From contig NZ_CP053435.1 in NCBI RefSeq assembly GCF_013127955.1, positions 2,294,001 to 2,358,000 of the forward strand: a stretch of DNA of 64,000 bases. The letters run 5' to 3'. A program made the position numbers and the translations under genes. The notes below the pieces were generated by a model. The model did not search any database and was not told the DNA's origin. It saw only the letters and a list, made by a program, of their open reading frames with translations. This stretch comes from Spirosoma taeanense (GTDB taxonomy: Bacteria; Bacteroidota; Bacteroidia; Cytophagales; Spirosomataceae). How positions within the stretch are numbered: position 1 is the first letter of the stretch; each line of letters starts with the position of its first letter. This document shows positions 25,700 through 34,198 of the stretch, one piece after another.

Positions 25700-26167
25700 A
25701 TGAATTCATCAGCCTCTGACCTGGTCAGGCGGAACACTCGCCAGCACGCCACTTTACTTATTGTTGAAGATGAACCGGATCAGCGGTTAATTGTTGATTA
25801 TGCGCTGAAGCAAACGCTCGACTCGGTTGAGCTGGTCTGGGCCGGCAACGAAATCGAAGCGTTGCAGCATTTAGACGAATGTATCGGCCAGATGTTGCCT
25901 TTGCCCCGCCTGGTGCTGCTGGATCTGTACCTGCCCCGGGTGCAGCAGGGGTGGTATTTTCTGGAACAGATCCGGAGTCATTCCTGGCAGCGGCATATGC
26001 CTGTAATTGCGTTCAGCAATTCCCAGGCCCCGGCTGATATCATAAAGGCGTATGACCTGGGTGCAAACTCATACATTACCAAGCCTGCCACTGCCGATCA
26101 ATGGCTGGACTACTTCAGAGCGATGCGTATTTACTGGTGGGAAACGGTAACATTACCCTTAAGTTAG
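25700..26167 (+). CDS. Single-domain response regulator
   Basis: A 155-residue receiver. TLLIVEDEPDQRLIVDYAL forms the acidic pocket, LVLLDLYLPRVQQGW holds the phosphoacceptor Asp, VIAFSNS the switch Ser and YITKPAT the conserved Lys. There is no output domain. It is divergent from the giant kinase across a 400-bp region, so it is a plausible cognate acceptor. A truncated copy follows directly downstream. Confidence 0.88.
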   Translation: MNSSASDLVRRNTRQHATLLIVEDEPDQRLIVDYALKQTLDSVELVWAGNEIEALQHLDECIGQMLPLPRLVLLDLYLPRVQQGWYFLEQIRSHSWQRHMPVIAFSNSQAPADIIKAYDLGANSYITKPATADQWLDYFRAMRIYWWETVTLPLS

Positions 26168-26256
26168 AGACGCATAAGGCCGGAACGGCTTAGCTTTTCC
26201 CAATTGCCTGAACACAGGAGAGTAGGCCAGTAGGAGCCAGTCCGGCAACTCAGCCT

Positions 26257-26544
26257 ATGACGTATCTGGGAAACTGTCAGAAAAATCATTTACTCCTGCC
26301 TGATCTGATTTTACTGGATTTGTATCTGCCCGAGCGGGAACGGGGCTGGTGGGTATTGACACAGATTCGTCGGCATGCCGCGCTACAGAGCCTGCCCATT
26401 GTGATACTTAGCCGTTGGAGAAACCCGTTTGTTGGTGAGGAATCGTACTGGTGGGGTGCTAATTCGTATATCTGTAAACTGACTACGGCGCCGGAGTGGA
26501 TGGCTTGTTTTGAGGCCCGGCACCAACACTGGCGGACCCGGTAA
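26257..26544 (+). pseudogene. Truncated tandem copy of the preceding receiver
   Basis: A 95-codon frame that resembles the C-terminal two thirds of the receiver at 25700: LILLDLYLPERERGWWVLTQIR and WGANSYICKLTTAPEW match LVLLDLYLPRVQQGWYFLEQIR and LGANSYITKPATADQW. The N-terminal strand with the acidic pair is absent, and the upstream sequence in this frame (back to a TGA about 48 bp before) does not encode it. It keeps the phosphoacceptor Asp and Lys, but without the acidic pocket it should not bind Mg2+. Likely a decayed duplicate; a translated small protein cannot be excluded. Confidence 0.6.
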
Positions 26545-26801
26545 TCCTGCCGTTCAGGGTAAACGGGCCCGTATAAATATGAAAAAAGAAGAGTCCGTCT
26601 GGTAAATATTTTTTTAATATTGTTGATACATTATTGATTGAACGGTTTAAAAAAAGGTGTTTTAAGTTAACCAGCCTAAACAAGTTTACATTAAAGCAGT
26701 TAATTGATACAAACTTTTATAGGCTATATTTTCCTTGTTAACTTATCCTGCTTACTTTGCGCTGTTAACCATACTGTATGTAAGATTATTACTCAACCGT
26801 A
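26545..26801. other. AT-rich intergenic region
   Basis: About 257 bases, very AT-rich from about 26580 onward. A TACTTTG-like element near 26753-26759 with a TTG at about 26735 could be the promoter of the next receiver gene. No other feature seen. Confidence 0.45.
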
Positions 26802-27209
26802 ATGTTTGATATTCCCAACCCGTTGATTTACGCTGTAGATGACGACCCGGATGATTGCGTCCTTTTGCAGCAGGTTTTTTCTTCGCGTCACAGTGACTGC
26901 CAGTTACGTTGCCTCGACGACGGCTCCCAGCTCCTGATCTGGTTAACACACCGTCTGGATGGACGCCTACCCGACCTGATCCTGTTAGACCTGCACATGC
27001 CTGTTCTGAATGGGTTTGATGTATTACGTCTGCTGAAACAGGATGACGTTTTCAGCCGGATTCCGATTGTAGTGATCAGCTCATCTGATCATGATAACGA
27101 CCTGAAGCGCTGTGAGGAACTGGGCGGAGTTGCTTTCATAACCAAATCGGGCAGTTATCGGCAGTTGGCCAAGCTGCTGGACGATTTGCGCTATCAGTTG
27201 CTGGACTAA
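26802..27209 (+). CDS. Single-domain response regulator
   Basis: A 135-residue receiver of the Rcp1-like kind. YAVDDDPDDCVLLQQVF carries the acidic residues, LILLDLHMPVLNGF the phosphoacceptor Asp, VVISSS the switch residue and FITKSGS the conserved Lys. No output domain. It is the fourth receiver (counting the truncated copy) within 7 kb around the giant kinase and probably part of the same phosphorelay network. Confidence 0.88.
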   Translation: MFDIPNPLIYAVDDDPDDCVLLQQVFSSRHSDCQLRCLDDGSQLLIWLTHRLDGRLPDLILLDLHMPVLNGFDVLRLLKQDDVFSRIPIVVISSSDHDNDLKRCEELGGVAFITKSGSYRQLAKLLDDLRYQLLD

Positions 27210-27228
27210 GAATAAACTCAGGAGCGAG

Positions 27229-27260
27229 TCAGTAAGGCACCTAAGCCAGTGCCTTACTGA
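27229..27260 (+). terminator. Terminator after the receiver gene
   Basis: A perfect 12-bp stem (27229-27240 with 27249-27260) and 8-base loop, 20 bp after the stop codon. Confidence 0.65.
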
Positions 27261-27374
27261 ACAGACGAGTAGCTATACAGTCTTACTCCGGCCTTACGTA
27301 TAGACCTGGCGGTAGCTCCTGCGCGCTTGCAACCTACCGCTCTGTACGGCCTGGTAGAAGACCGATCAAGCCCC

Positions 27375-27629
27375 TTATTCGAGCAGTGCCGACAAGGATA
27401 GGGATTCCAGATAAGCCTCTAACCGATGCGTTTTTTCAAAGGTGGAGATGCTGGTCAGTTGCTGCGATTCTTCTTCATAATACATCTCCGCATAAAAGTT
27501 GTTAAAACTATAGAGTTGCTGATAGTGCCCATCTCTAAAGCGACCTATGAGGGGAGTGCCCCATAGTAATAAAGCACCGGCCCGAATTGCAAATGGCTGC
27601 CGGTCGTAATCCTGCCGGGAAATCTTCAT
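27375..27629 (-). CDS. Small hypothetical protein
   Basis: An 84-residue protein with several aromatic residues (HYQQLYSFNNFYAEMYYEEESQQL). No signal peptide, membrane helix or known motif. Its composition resembles small Spirosoma-type proteins with a compact beta/alpha fold, but I do not recognise it. Convergent with the preceding receiver gene. Confidence 0.6.
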   Translation of the reverse strand: MKISRQDYDRQPFAIRAGALLLWGTPLIGRFRDGHYQQLYSFNNFYAEMYYEEESQQLTSISTFEKTHRLEAYLESLSLSALLE

Positions 27630-27983
27630 AACGAATTGTTCACTTATACTGCCGTTACTCGTTCAGAACAACAAAAGCATGTATTAACACAAAATAAACT
27701 ATTACTCTATATATTAACAAATGCCCTAAATTAGATAGATCGCAAATTCATATAAATTTATTAACAAGGATTCATGTTGAGGAAGATACTCTAGCTGTAG
27801 GGAGCGTGACTGGTACGGGCAACGGATAAGAGGGCGGGGCGGAAAATAGACTTGTAGCCAACACAAATTAGGGCAAGTTTAGTTTATACCTCACCGCAGC
27901 AGGCCGACGAGGGACGTCATTGCCACTGCAGGTAATGTCAGGTGATATCTAAATCCGTTCCCTGCTCATAGACTGGTTTATAC
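27630..27983. other. Intergenic region without visible gene
   Basis: About 350 bases, AT-rich in the first half (27640-27780) and of average composition in the second. It separates two divergent genes and should contain their promoters. I see no ORF with coding character, no RNA gene and no strong hairpin. Confidence 0.5.
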
Positions 27984-28613
27984 ATGGAGAAAAAGAGCGA
28001 AGACCTACACGGCAACGTACCTGATTCCTCGCCCGTGGCACTTTTGATTATCGACATGATCAATGATCTGGAGTTTCCGGAAGGCGAGCATTTTCTGGCA
28101 CCAACACTGGCTGCTGCCAGAAAGATTGCGGCTTTGAAGCAACGGGCCAAAGCGCTTAAAATCCCCGTCATTTACGCGAATGATAACTTTGGCCGGTGGC
28201 GTTCTGACTTTAATGAGGTCATTGAACACTGCCTGAACGATGGGGTCCGGGGGCAACCGCTGGTGGAATTACTGCGGCCGGAAAACGACGATTATTTTGT
28301 TCTGAAACCTAAACACTCTGCTTTTTACGCCACCACATTGGACACCCTGCTCGATTACCTGAAAGTTCAGCGGCTAATCATGGCGGGGGTCAGTGCCGAC
28401 GTGTGCGTACTCTTTTCGGCCAACGATGCCTATATGCGGGAGTTCTCGCTCTGTATCCCGTCCGATTGTGTGGCAACGGGTTCGGCGGACAATACGCAGT
28501 CTGCTCTGGACTATGTGCAACGCGTCCTTCAGGCTAATATAACCCCCTCCGACGAACTGGACTTACAGGCATTGCTGCAGGTAGATCCTAAACTTGTAGC
28601 ATCGCCTGATTAG
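27984..28613 (+). CDS. Isochorismatase-family cysteine hydrolase
   Basis: A 209-residue protein of the isochorismatase-like superfamily. The catalytic triad is visible: Asp in LLIIDMINDL (about residue 25), Lys in FVLKPKHSAF (about 112) and Cys in GVSADVCVLF (about 143). Family members hydrolyse isochorismate, nicotinamide, N-carbamoyl compounds or other small molecules; the exact substrate is not clear. It precedes the aldehyde dehydrogenase gene by about 120 bp on the same strand. Confidence 0.87.
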   Translation: MEKKSEDLHGNVPDSSPVALLIIDMINDLEFPEGEHFLAPTLAAARKIAALKQRAKALKIPVIYANDNFGRWRSDFNEVIEHCLNDGVRGQPLVELLRPENDDYFVLKPKHSAFYATTLDTLLDYLKVQRLIMAGVSADVCVLFSANDAYMREFSLCIPSDCVATGSADNTQSALDYVQRVLQANITPSDELDLQALLQVDPKLVASPD

Positions 28614-28736
28614 CGGTGGGTGTGAGGTAACGGCCCTCCGTAGGCTAAGAGAATACGGATAGCTGGCTGGAGGATTGCAAATCGCGGGTTGAATGCTGAA
28701 GTTTGCCGGAGTTTTGACTCTACCTTCTGCAAACCC

Positions 28737-30368
28737 ATGAATCCTGCGCAGTCTTCCCCGCTGGCTCAGCTTTTTCCGAGCGAGTCACAAATTCCCGAAC
28801 AGTACCACATTGAGCCGCTTCACCAGCGCGAGTACCTGATCAATGGCGAAATGCGGCCCTGGAATGGTCCTGTTTCGGAGGTCTATTCGCCCGTATGCGT
28901 TCCGCAGCCGGACGGAACCCTGCAGCGTAAATTAGTGGGGAGTTTTCCGGTCACGACCGATAAGGAAGCCCTGGAAGCTCTCGATGCAGCCGTAGCCGCC
29001 TATGACAATGGCCGGGGCGAGTGGCCGACTATGTCGGTGGCCGACCGTATCCGCTGTATGGAAACGTTCGTCGGGAAAATGCTGGAGCAGAAAAAGCTCG
29101 TGGTCAATCTGATGATGTGGGAGATCGGTAAAAATCTTGCCGACTCGACCAAGGAATTTGACCGGACGGTTACGTATATCTACGACACTATTGATGCGCT
29201 CAAGGACATTGACCGGGCGGGATCGCGCTTCCGGATCGAGGAAGGGATAATTGGGCAGATACGCCGGTCGCCCCTGGGTGTGGTGCTGGCGATGGGGCCG
29301 TTCAACTACCCGCTCAATGAAACTTATACGACCCTGATTCCCAGCATTCTGATGGGTAACACCATCCTGTTCAAAACGCCCAAGCATGGTTCGCTGCTGC
29401 ATTATCCCCTGCTGGATGCCTTCCGGACCAGTTTTCCGAAAGGTGTGGTCAACTCCATCTACGGTCGGGGTGCAAACGTTGTGCCGCCGGTGATGCAATC
29501 GGGTAAAGTAAACGTGCTGACGCTCATCGGGTCCAGCCGGGTAGCGGATGAACTGCAGCGGCACCACCCCAAACTCAACCGATTGCGGTCAATCATGAGT
29601 CTCGACGCCAAAAACGCGGCCATCATCCTGCCCGATGCGGACCTTGATGTGGCCGTAAAGGAATGCCTGCTCGGGGCGCTTTCGTTCAATGGGCAGCGCT
29701 GTACGGCTATCAAGATCATCTGGGTGCACCGCTCTATTTCCGATGCGTTTCTGAAGCGGTTTAGTCCGGCGGTGAGTGCGCTGAAACTGGGTATGCCCTG
29801 GGATGAGGGCGCTCAGATTACGCCCCTGCCTGAGCCTCAGAAAACGGATTACCTGACCGGGTGCATTCAGGATGCTGAGTCGCACGGAGCCAGCATCATG
29901 AACGAGGGCGGGGGCGAAACCACCGCATCTCTGTTCAAACCAGCTGTGATGTACCCGGTACAGGAAGGAATGAAACTATACCGGGAAGAGCAGTTCGGCC
30001 CCGTCATTCCGGTTGTGCCGTTCGACGAGGTTGAAGAGTTTATCAACTATCTGATTACCGACGATCATGGCATGCAGGCCAGCGTTTTCGGCACCAACAC
30101 CGACCGGATTGCCGAACTCATTGACCCCCTGGTCAATCTGGTGTGCCGGGTAAATATCAATGCTCAGTGCCAGCGTGGACCCGATACGTTTCCGTTTACG
30201 GGCCGGAAGGATTCGGCTGAGGGCACTCTCTCGGTGGAAGATGCGCTACGGTCCTTTTCGATTCGTACCTGCGTGGCGACTAAAGACACGGACGCGAATA
30301 AGGCCATTCTGAATGAGATCATAGCCGATCACAAATCCGACTTCTTATCAACTAATTTTGTGTTTTAA
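28737..30368 (+). CDS. Aldehyde dehydrogenase, NADP-dependent GAPDH (GapN)-like
   Basis: A protein of about 543 residues from the ATG at 28737; a TTG at 28689 would add 16 residues without similarity to the family. It belongs to the ALDH superfamily near the non-phosphorylating GAPDH branch (ALDH11). Seen: the cofactor loop GPFNYPLNETYTTLIPS, GSSRVADEL, and the catalytic Cys in SFNGQRCTAIKI. The segment where most ALDHs read ELGGK is here SLDAK, so the usual general-base Glu is not at its normal place. It may oxidise glyceraldehyde-3-phosphate or another aldehyde using NADP+. A strong terminator follows. Confidence 0.85.
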   Translation: MNPAQSSPLAQLFPSESQIPEQYHIEPLHQREYLINGEMRPWNGPVSEVYSPVCVPQPDGTLQRKLVGSFPVTTDKEALEALDAAVAAYDNGRGEWPTMSVADRIRCMETFVGKMLEQKKLVVNLMMWEIGKNLADSTKEFDRTVTYIYDTIDALKDIDRAGSRFRIEEGIIGQIRRSPLGVVLAMGPFNYPLNETYTTLIPSILMGNTILFKTPKHGSLLHYPLLDAFRTSFPKGVVNSIYGRGANVVPPVMQSGKVNVLTLIGSSRVADELQRHHPKLNRLRSIMSLDAKNAAIILPDADLDVAVKECLLGALSFNGQRCTAIKIIWVHRSISDAFLKRFSPAVSALKLGMPWDEGAQITPLPEPQKTDYLTGCIQDAESHGASIMNEGGGETTASLFKPAVMYPVQEGMKLYREEQFGPVIPVVPFDEVEEFINYLITDDHGMQASVFGTNTDRIAELIDPLVNLVCRVNINAQCQRGPDTFPFTGRKDSAEGTLSVEDALRSFSIRTCVATKDTDANKAILNEIIADHKSDFLSTNFVF

Positions 30369-30411
30369 TCGAACGAGCTGGCATATACTGTCGTTAAATT
30401 TATCTTTTCTT

Positions 30412-30461
30412 GTTTATTCAAAAAAAATAGGGCTCTAAGGCCCTATTTTTTTTGAATAAAC
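30412..30461 (+). terminator. Strong bidirectional-looking terminator after gapN-like gene
   Basis: A perfect 22-bp stem (30412-30433 with 30440-30461) with a 6-base loop; the arms include A8/T8 tracts next to a GC core, so it works in either direction. Confidence 0.9.
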
Positions 30462-30469
30462 TTTGTATT

Positions 30470-30711
30470 AAGTAAATCTGAAGTAACAATTGCTTACGTA
30501 TATACTGCCAGATTTTAATAATAGTAAACATTAGTTTTAAAAATAAGTTCTTATGAAAGTCACCGTATCGTGTGAAAGACTTACCATAGATTACTGAAAT
30601 TAATAACTAGCGATTTGACTAGTAGAGTTCGCGAATCAGGTGTGGATTGACTAACTCTCCTTTTAGTGAATACTGTATATATGTTTTAAAGATAAATTAA
30701 ATACGGGGTTT
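30470..30711. other. AT-rich intergenic region
   Basis: About 240 AT-rich bases before the secreted protein gene. Presumably contains its promoter; I see no clear TAnnTTTG element with a spaced TTG, and no other gene. Confidence 0.45.
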
Positions 30712-31299
30712 ATGGTGAAACTGAACAGTGTATTACTGAGTGGCCTGTTTCTGATCCCTTCAGCAGCAGGCTGGGCTGGCACGGAAGACCCGTGCGCTGT
30801 CACGCTTCGGCTTACTCAGCGGATTAGTCGGGGGGAGACCCGACAGCCACAAGCTATCCAAACGCTGGTTGCCACCAACGTTGTTGACCGCGAGGCCCTG
30901 GCCAGTTATCAGGCCGGCCGTTCCCTCACCTTACTACCCGGATTTTCGGCTGAGCAAGGGTCTGTATTTACCGCAGAAGTAAAATCGTGTACCTGCAATC
31001 CGCTGCCCAGCGCCGACCTGGCGGCTGAATCTGAAAATCGCCTGACGCTGACGGCTTATCCCAATCCTTTTACCGAGACGACCGTCATCCGCTACCGCCT
31101 GACCGAAGCATCGGCCGTTAGCCTGAGTCTGCTGGATGAGCAGGGGCGAGCCGTTGATATGCTGATTAGTGGAGAAATGCAGGAAGCGGGTCTGCATGAG
31201 TATACGTACCGCAACGCATCGTCGCCGGCCATGGTGTATCTCTACTCGCTTCGCACGAACCAGGGAGTCACTACCAAACGTCTGATCAAACAGCGCTGA
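30712..31299 (+). CDS. Secreted protein with T9SS C-terminal sorting domain
   Basis: A 195-residue exported protein. It has an N-terminal signal peptide (about 1-23, cleavage near WAG). A middle motif, YQAGRSLTLLPGFSAEQGSVFTAEV, is common in Bacteroidota surface proteins, and a T9SS type A sorting domain spans about residues 110-195: TAYPNPFTETTVIRYRL and the basic ending TTKRLIKQR. Such tails are recognised by the type IX system and replaced by surface anchoring or release. Here the tail makes up nearly half the protein, and the mature part is under 90 residues with four Cys. The function is unknown. Confidence 0.85.
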   Translation: MVKLNSVLLSGLFLIPSAAGWAGTEDPCAVTLRLTQRISRGETRQPQAIQTLVATNVVDREALASYQAGRSLTLLPGFSAEQGSVFTAEVKSCTCNPLPSADLAAESENRLTLTAYPNPFTETTVIRYRLTEASAVSLSLLDEQGRAVDMLISGEMQEAGLHEYTYRNASSPAMVYLYSLRTNQGVTTKRLIKQR

Positions 31300-31381
31300 T
31301 TATCCAATGAGTAGGTGAACCCGAAGTAGCTATACGTCGGGACCGGTCCTGTAAGTTTATAATCCTATCTATTCCAATACC

Positions 31382-32797
31382 ATGATAACCAAACGTTTAC
31401 CTATCCTTGCTGCTCTACTCTGCGTTCCAGTTGCGAGCGCGTTTGCTCAATTAGGCACGAACTACGCGCCCGTTGCCACCGGGCTGATAAGCGTTAATGG
31501 CGGACAACGTAACACGTTGTTAAAGCTGGGTATTCCGGCCAACCTGCTGGGACAACTGCTGATAACCGGCAACGATAACACCTATGCCGGGTTTCAATCG
31601 GGAGAAGTCTTATCGTCGGGTAGTTTCAATACGTTCTATGGCTCGAGGGCGGGTGCGAACGTGGTTTCGGGTTCGCAGAATACGTTTATCGGCTATGAAA
31701 CCGGTGCCGTCAGTACGGGTGATGCCAATACGTTCCTGGGGTTTGGGGCCGGCCGGAGCAATACAAGCGGTGAATTCAATACGTTCATCGGCACACAGGC
31801 CGGGGCCTCCAACACGACTGGCTCGTCGAACTTTATTATGGGCACCAACTCGGGCCGAAACAACACAACGGGTTATGGCAACTTCTTCCTGGGTGATAAC
31901 GCGGGCTTTTATAATACAAACGGTAGCTTCAACGTCTATCTGGGCGCTAATGCCGGTAATGGTATCGGGGTAAACGGCCAGAACAATACCGCTATCGGTT
32001 TTGATGCCGGGCGAGCCAATAATGGCGGCCAAACCAACACCTTTGTTGGCTTCCGGGCCGATGCCGGCGCAACGAATCTGGTCAACGCAGCCGCCATTGG
32101 TGCCGATGCTAAAGTAACGATCAGTAACGCTCTGGTACTCGGTAACAACGTAAACGTCGGTATCGGCAATACGGCTCCGAAAGCGAAGCTGGAGATTACC
32201 ACCGGTACGGGCGGCAGCAGCGGACTTCGGTTTACGAACCTGACGGCGGCAAATACCGCTACGGGCAGCGCCAGCAAGTTTCTAACCGTCGATAATGCTG
32301 GGAACGTAATCCTGTCTACTTATTCGGCCAGCGCCCGCGAAGCCGCTGTAGAAAGCCTGTGGAAAAAGACGGAAACAGGCGTGCTGCAGACCGCCCAGAC
32401 GGGGGCCGTTGTGATTGGCAAGGACCTGCGTAGTACGCCGGCGGGGTATCAGCTTTACGTGGCCGATGGGATTCTGACCGAAAAAGTGAAAGTAGCCGTT
32501 AAAAACTCGGCCGACTGGTCGGATTACGTCTTTGCCGACAATTACAAACTCCGTCCCCTTTCGGAGGTGGAGCGGTTCGTGAAAGAAAATAAACATCTGC
32601 CGGGCGTTCCGTCGGCGAATGATGTGGTGGAACAGGGCATCGATGTTGGGAAAATGGATGCCAAACTGCTGGAGAAGGTCGAGGAGCTGACGCTCTATAT
32701 GATCCAGCTGAAAAAGGACAGCGATCGCCGAATCAACCGGCTCGAAAACGAGAACCGCCGGTTAAAGCAGATGATCCGGGCCAACAGCCAACGATAA
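31382..32797 (+). CDS. YadA-head-like repeat protein with C-terminal chaperone-like domain
   Basis: A 471-residue exported protein: signal peptide (1-23), about ten 16-18 residue repeats of the form NTFxGxxAGxxxTxG (about 66-236), a segment FVGFRADAGATNLVNAAAIGADAKV, a linker, and a C-terminal domain (about 370-471). The last domain has SDYVFADNYKLRPLSEVERF, KHLPGVPSANDV and KVEELTLYMIQLKK and ends in a coiled coil. The repeats should form a left-handed beta-roll as in trimeric autotransporter heads; the C-terminal part resembles the endosialidase-type intramolecular chaperone region of fibre proteins. Probably a trimeric surface fibre. There is no beta-barrel anchor or T9SS tail, so how it is displayed is unclear. 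Confidence 0.85.
   Translation: MITKRLPILAALLCVPVASAFAQLGTNYAPVATGLISVNGGQRNTLLKLGIPANLLGQLLITGNDNTYAGFQSGEVLSSGSFNTFYGSRAGANVVSGSQNTFIGYETGAVSTGDANTFLGFGAGRSNTSGEFNTFIGTQAGASNTTGSSNFIMGTNSGRNNTTGYGNFFLGDNAGFYNTNGSFNVYLGANAGNGIGVNGQNNTAIGFDAGRANNGGQTNTFVGFRADAGATNLVNAAAIGADAKVTISNALVLGNNVNVGIGNTAPKAKLEITTGTGGSSGLRFTNLTAANTATGSASKFLTVDNAGNVILSTYSASAREAAVESLWKKTETGVLQTAQTGAVVIGKDLRSTPAGYQLYVADGILTEKVKVAVKNSADWSDYVFADNYKLRPLSEVERFVKENKHLPGVPSANDVVEQGIDVGKMDAKLLEKVEELTLYMIQLKKDSDRRINRLENENRRLKQMIRANSQR
31577..32090 (+). repeat. In-gene tandem repeats of about 51 bp
   Basis: About ten diverged units encode NTF-G-AG-TG peptides. The DNA units share the core AATACGTTC but differ elsewhere, so this is an old, selected protein repeat and not a young slippage array. 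Confidence 0.75.
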
Positions 32798-32822
32798 TTG
32801 TTGATTTGAGTAGTCACGAAAT

Positions 32823-32848
32823 GACCGGGTCTTTTGGCCCGGTCGTTT
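32823..32848 (+). terminator. Terminator of the repeat-protein gene
   Basis: A 7-bp GC stem (32823-32829 with 32838-32844) followed by a T-rich stretch. It ends just before the earliest possible start codon of the next gene. Confidence 0.65.
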
Positions 32849-32891
32849 GTTTTATGGTAATTCGTTCCGAATTCATCAAATACCCGTTCGC

Positions 32892-33881
32892 TTGCTCGAA
32901 GCCCGAAAACTTTCCAAATCCTTTGCCGACGTTACGGCTGTCAAAAACCTTTCGCTTACCCTCGAATCGGGCCGGATTATGGCGCTGGTAGGCGCCAGTG
33001 GCTCGGGCAAGAGTACGTTGCTCAACCTGCTGGCTGGCTTTGCCGATGCCGACGTCGGCGAGGTGCGGCTCAACAACAAGCGGGTGCCGGGGCCGTCTGA
33101 AGTGCTCGTGCCGGGCCATGCCGACATCCGGCTCGTTCATCAGGAGTACCAGCTCATGCCCAACGTATCGGTGCGGGAGAACATTACCTATGCCCTGCGT
33201 TTCTTTGAAAAAAGTTACCGCGATTTTCGGGTCGATGAACTGCTGCGTCTTTGCCGTCTGACCGACGTTCAGGACCGGGTGCCGCGACAGGTATCCGGGG
33301 GCGAGAAGCAGCGAACGGCCATTGCCCGCGCCATAGCCGACAAACCGGCCGTTCTGCTGCTGGACGAGCCGTTCAGCCATCTCGACCTGCCCAACCGGAT
33401 CATCGTACGCGATCTGCTGTTTGATCTCGTTCGGGAGCAGCATACATCCTGCCTGTTTGTGACGCATGACGCTACGGATGCGCTGTCTATCGCCGATACG
33501 CTGGGGATTCTGCGCGATGGCCGACTAGTGCAGATTGGGCCACCCGTGCTGGTGTACCGACAGCCCGTAACGGCTTATGCCGCCCGGATGACGGGACCGG
33601 TTAATGTTCTGAAAGCAAAATACCTGCCGTTGCTGGGCTTGCCGGAACCGGATCAGCCCGACGCGCTGGTCTGTCTCCGGCCTGAGCAACTACAGCTTGA
33701 CGAACCGGGCGAAGGTGGCAGGATTAGGGCCGTGTTTTTTAAAGGCGGATATTCTGAAGTTGAGGTTGAACTGTCGCGCTACGTCTGTCTGCGCGTCCTG
33801 ACAACCCGCGATAATCTGCGCGCAGGTGATCCCATCGGCATCCGCCTGGTGAGCGACGAAATCTGGTGGCTGAAAGGGTAA
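32892..33881 (+). CDS. Orphan ABC transporter ATP-binding protein with TOBE-like domain
   Basis: An importer-type ATPase of about 329 residues. Walker A is GASGSGKST, the Q loop lies near VHQEYQLMPNVSV, the signature is VSGGEKQRTAIARAI, Walker B is VLLLDEPF and the H loop VTHD. A C-terminal TOBE-like region (about 250-329) suggests the PotA/CysA/FbpC class serving polyamine, sulfate, iron or similar uptake. No permease or binding protein is adjacent. The TTG at 32892 is chosen because the domain (LEARKLSKSF) begins there; the open frame extends to a TTG at 32847 that overlaps the preceding terminator. Confidence 0.83.
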   Translation: MLEARKLSKSFADVTAVKNLSLTLESGRIMALVGASGSGKSTLLNLLAGFADADVGEVRLNNKRVPGPSEVLVPGHADIRLVHQEYQLMPNVSVRENITYALRFFEKSYRDFRVDELLRLCRLTDVQDRVPRQVSGGEKQRTAIARAIADKPAVLLLDEPFSHLDLPNRIIVRDLLFDLVREQHTSCLFVTHDATDALSIADTLGILRDGRLVQIGPPVLVYRQPVTAYAARMTGPVNVLKAKYLPLLGLPEPDQPDALVCLRPEQLQLDEPGEGGRIRAVFFKGGYSEVEVELSRYVCLRVLTTRDNLRAGDPIGIRLVSDEIWWLKG

Positions 33882-33940
33882 CTTTTCCAAACTAACCGAA
33901 CGCAGATGGGTTTTGAAGAAAACTAATTGCACACAGCGTT

Positions 33941-34126
33941 ATGGAATCAGATGCAGGACAGGAGTATCATGGCAAACAGGAGGCCGAAACAGAGGGCCTT
34001 GGGTATTTAGTCAAGGAAAAAACTGAGGACGTGGACGCTTCCGGGGTCGATGACGAGTCAGACGGCATGGGAAACGACGATTATCTGGGCCGGACCCATA
34101 AGGAGAACAGTAACGAAGACGATTAG
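33941..34126 (+). CDS. Small acidic hypothetical protein
   Basis: A 61-residue, highly acidic and hydrophilic peptide (many Glu, Asp, Gly; ends NSNEDD) with no hydrophobic core. It starts 59 bp after the ABC ATPase and its stop codon lies in a perfect terminator palindrome, which supports a real gene. Probably intrinsically disordered; function unknown. Confidence 0.55.
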   Translation: MESDAGQEYHGKQEAETEGLGYLVKEKTEDVDASGVDDESDGMGNDDYLGRTHKENSNEDD

Positions 34127-34198
34127 CTGAGGTATAAACAAAAGTCAGGAACAGGTCAGTTTGACCTGTTCCTGACTTTTGTTTATACCTCAGCTAAT
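34122..34198. terminator. Perfect 37-bp-arm palindrome shared by convergent genes
   Basis: The arms 34122-34158 and 34162-34198 are exact reverse complements around a 3-base loop. The left arm contains the stop codon of the acidic-protein gene and the right end overlaps the stop of moxR. It is a bidirectional terminator of exceptional length. Confidence 0.9.

Noticed and set aside
31577..32090. Repeats considered as a CRISPR array
   Set aside because: Repeat units are in frame, diverged and encode a regular beta-roll peptide; there are no constant repeats with unique spacers.
32814..33467. A 217-codon minus-strand frame
   Set aside because: It is the shadow of the ABC ATPase gene, whose Walker and signature motifs leave no doubt about the coding strand.
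33941..34126. The acidic ORF considered as noise
   Set aside because: I kept it as a low-confidence gene because it ends exactly in a strong terminator and has a coherent composition.
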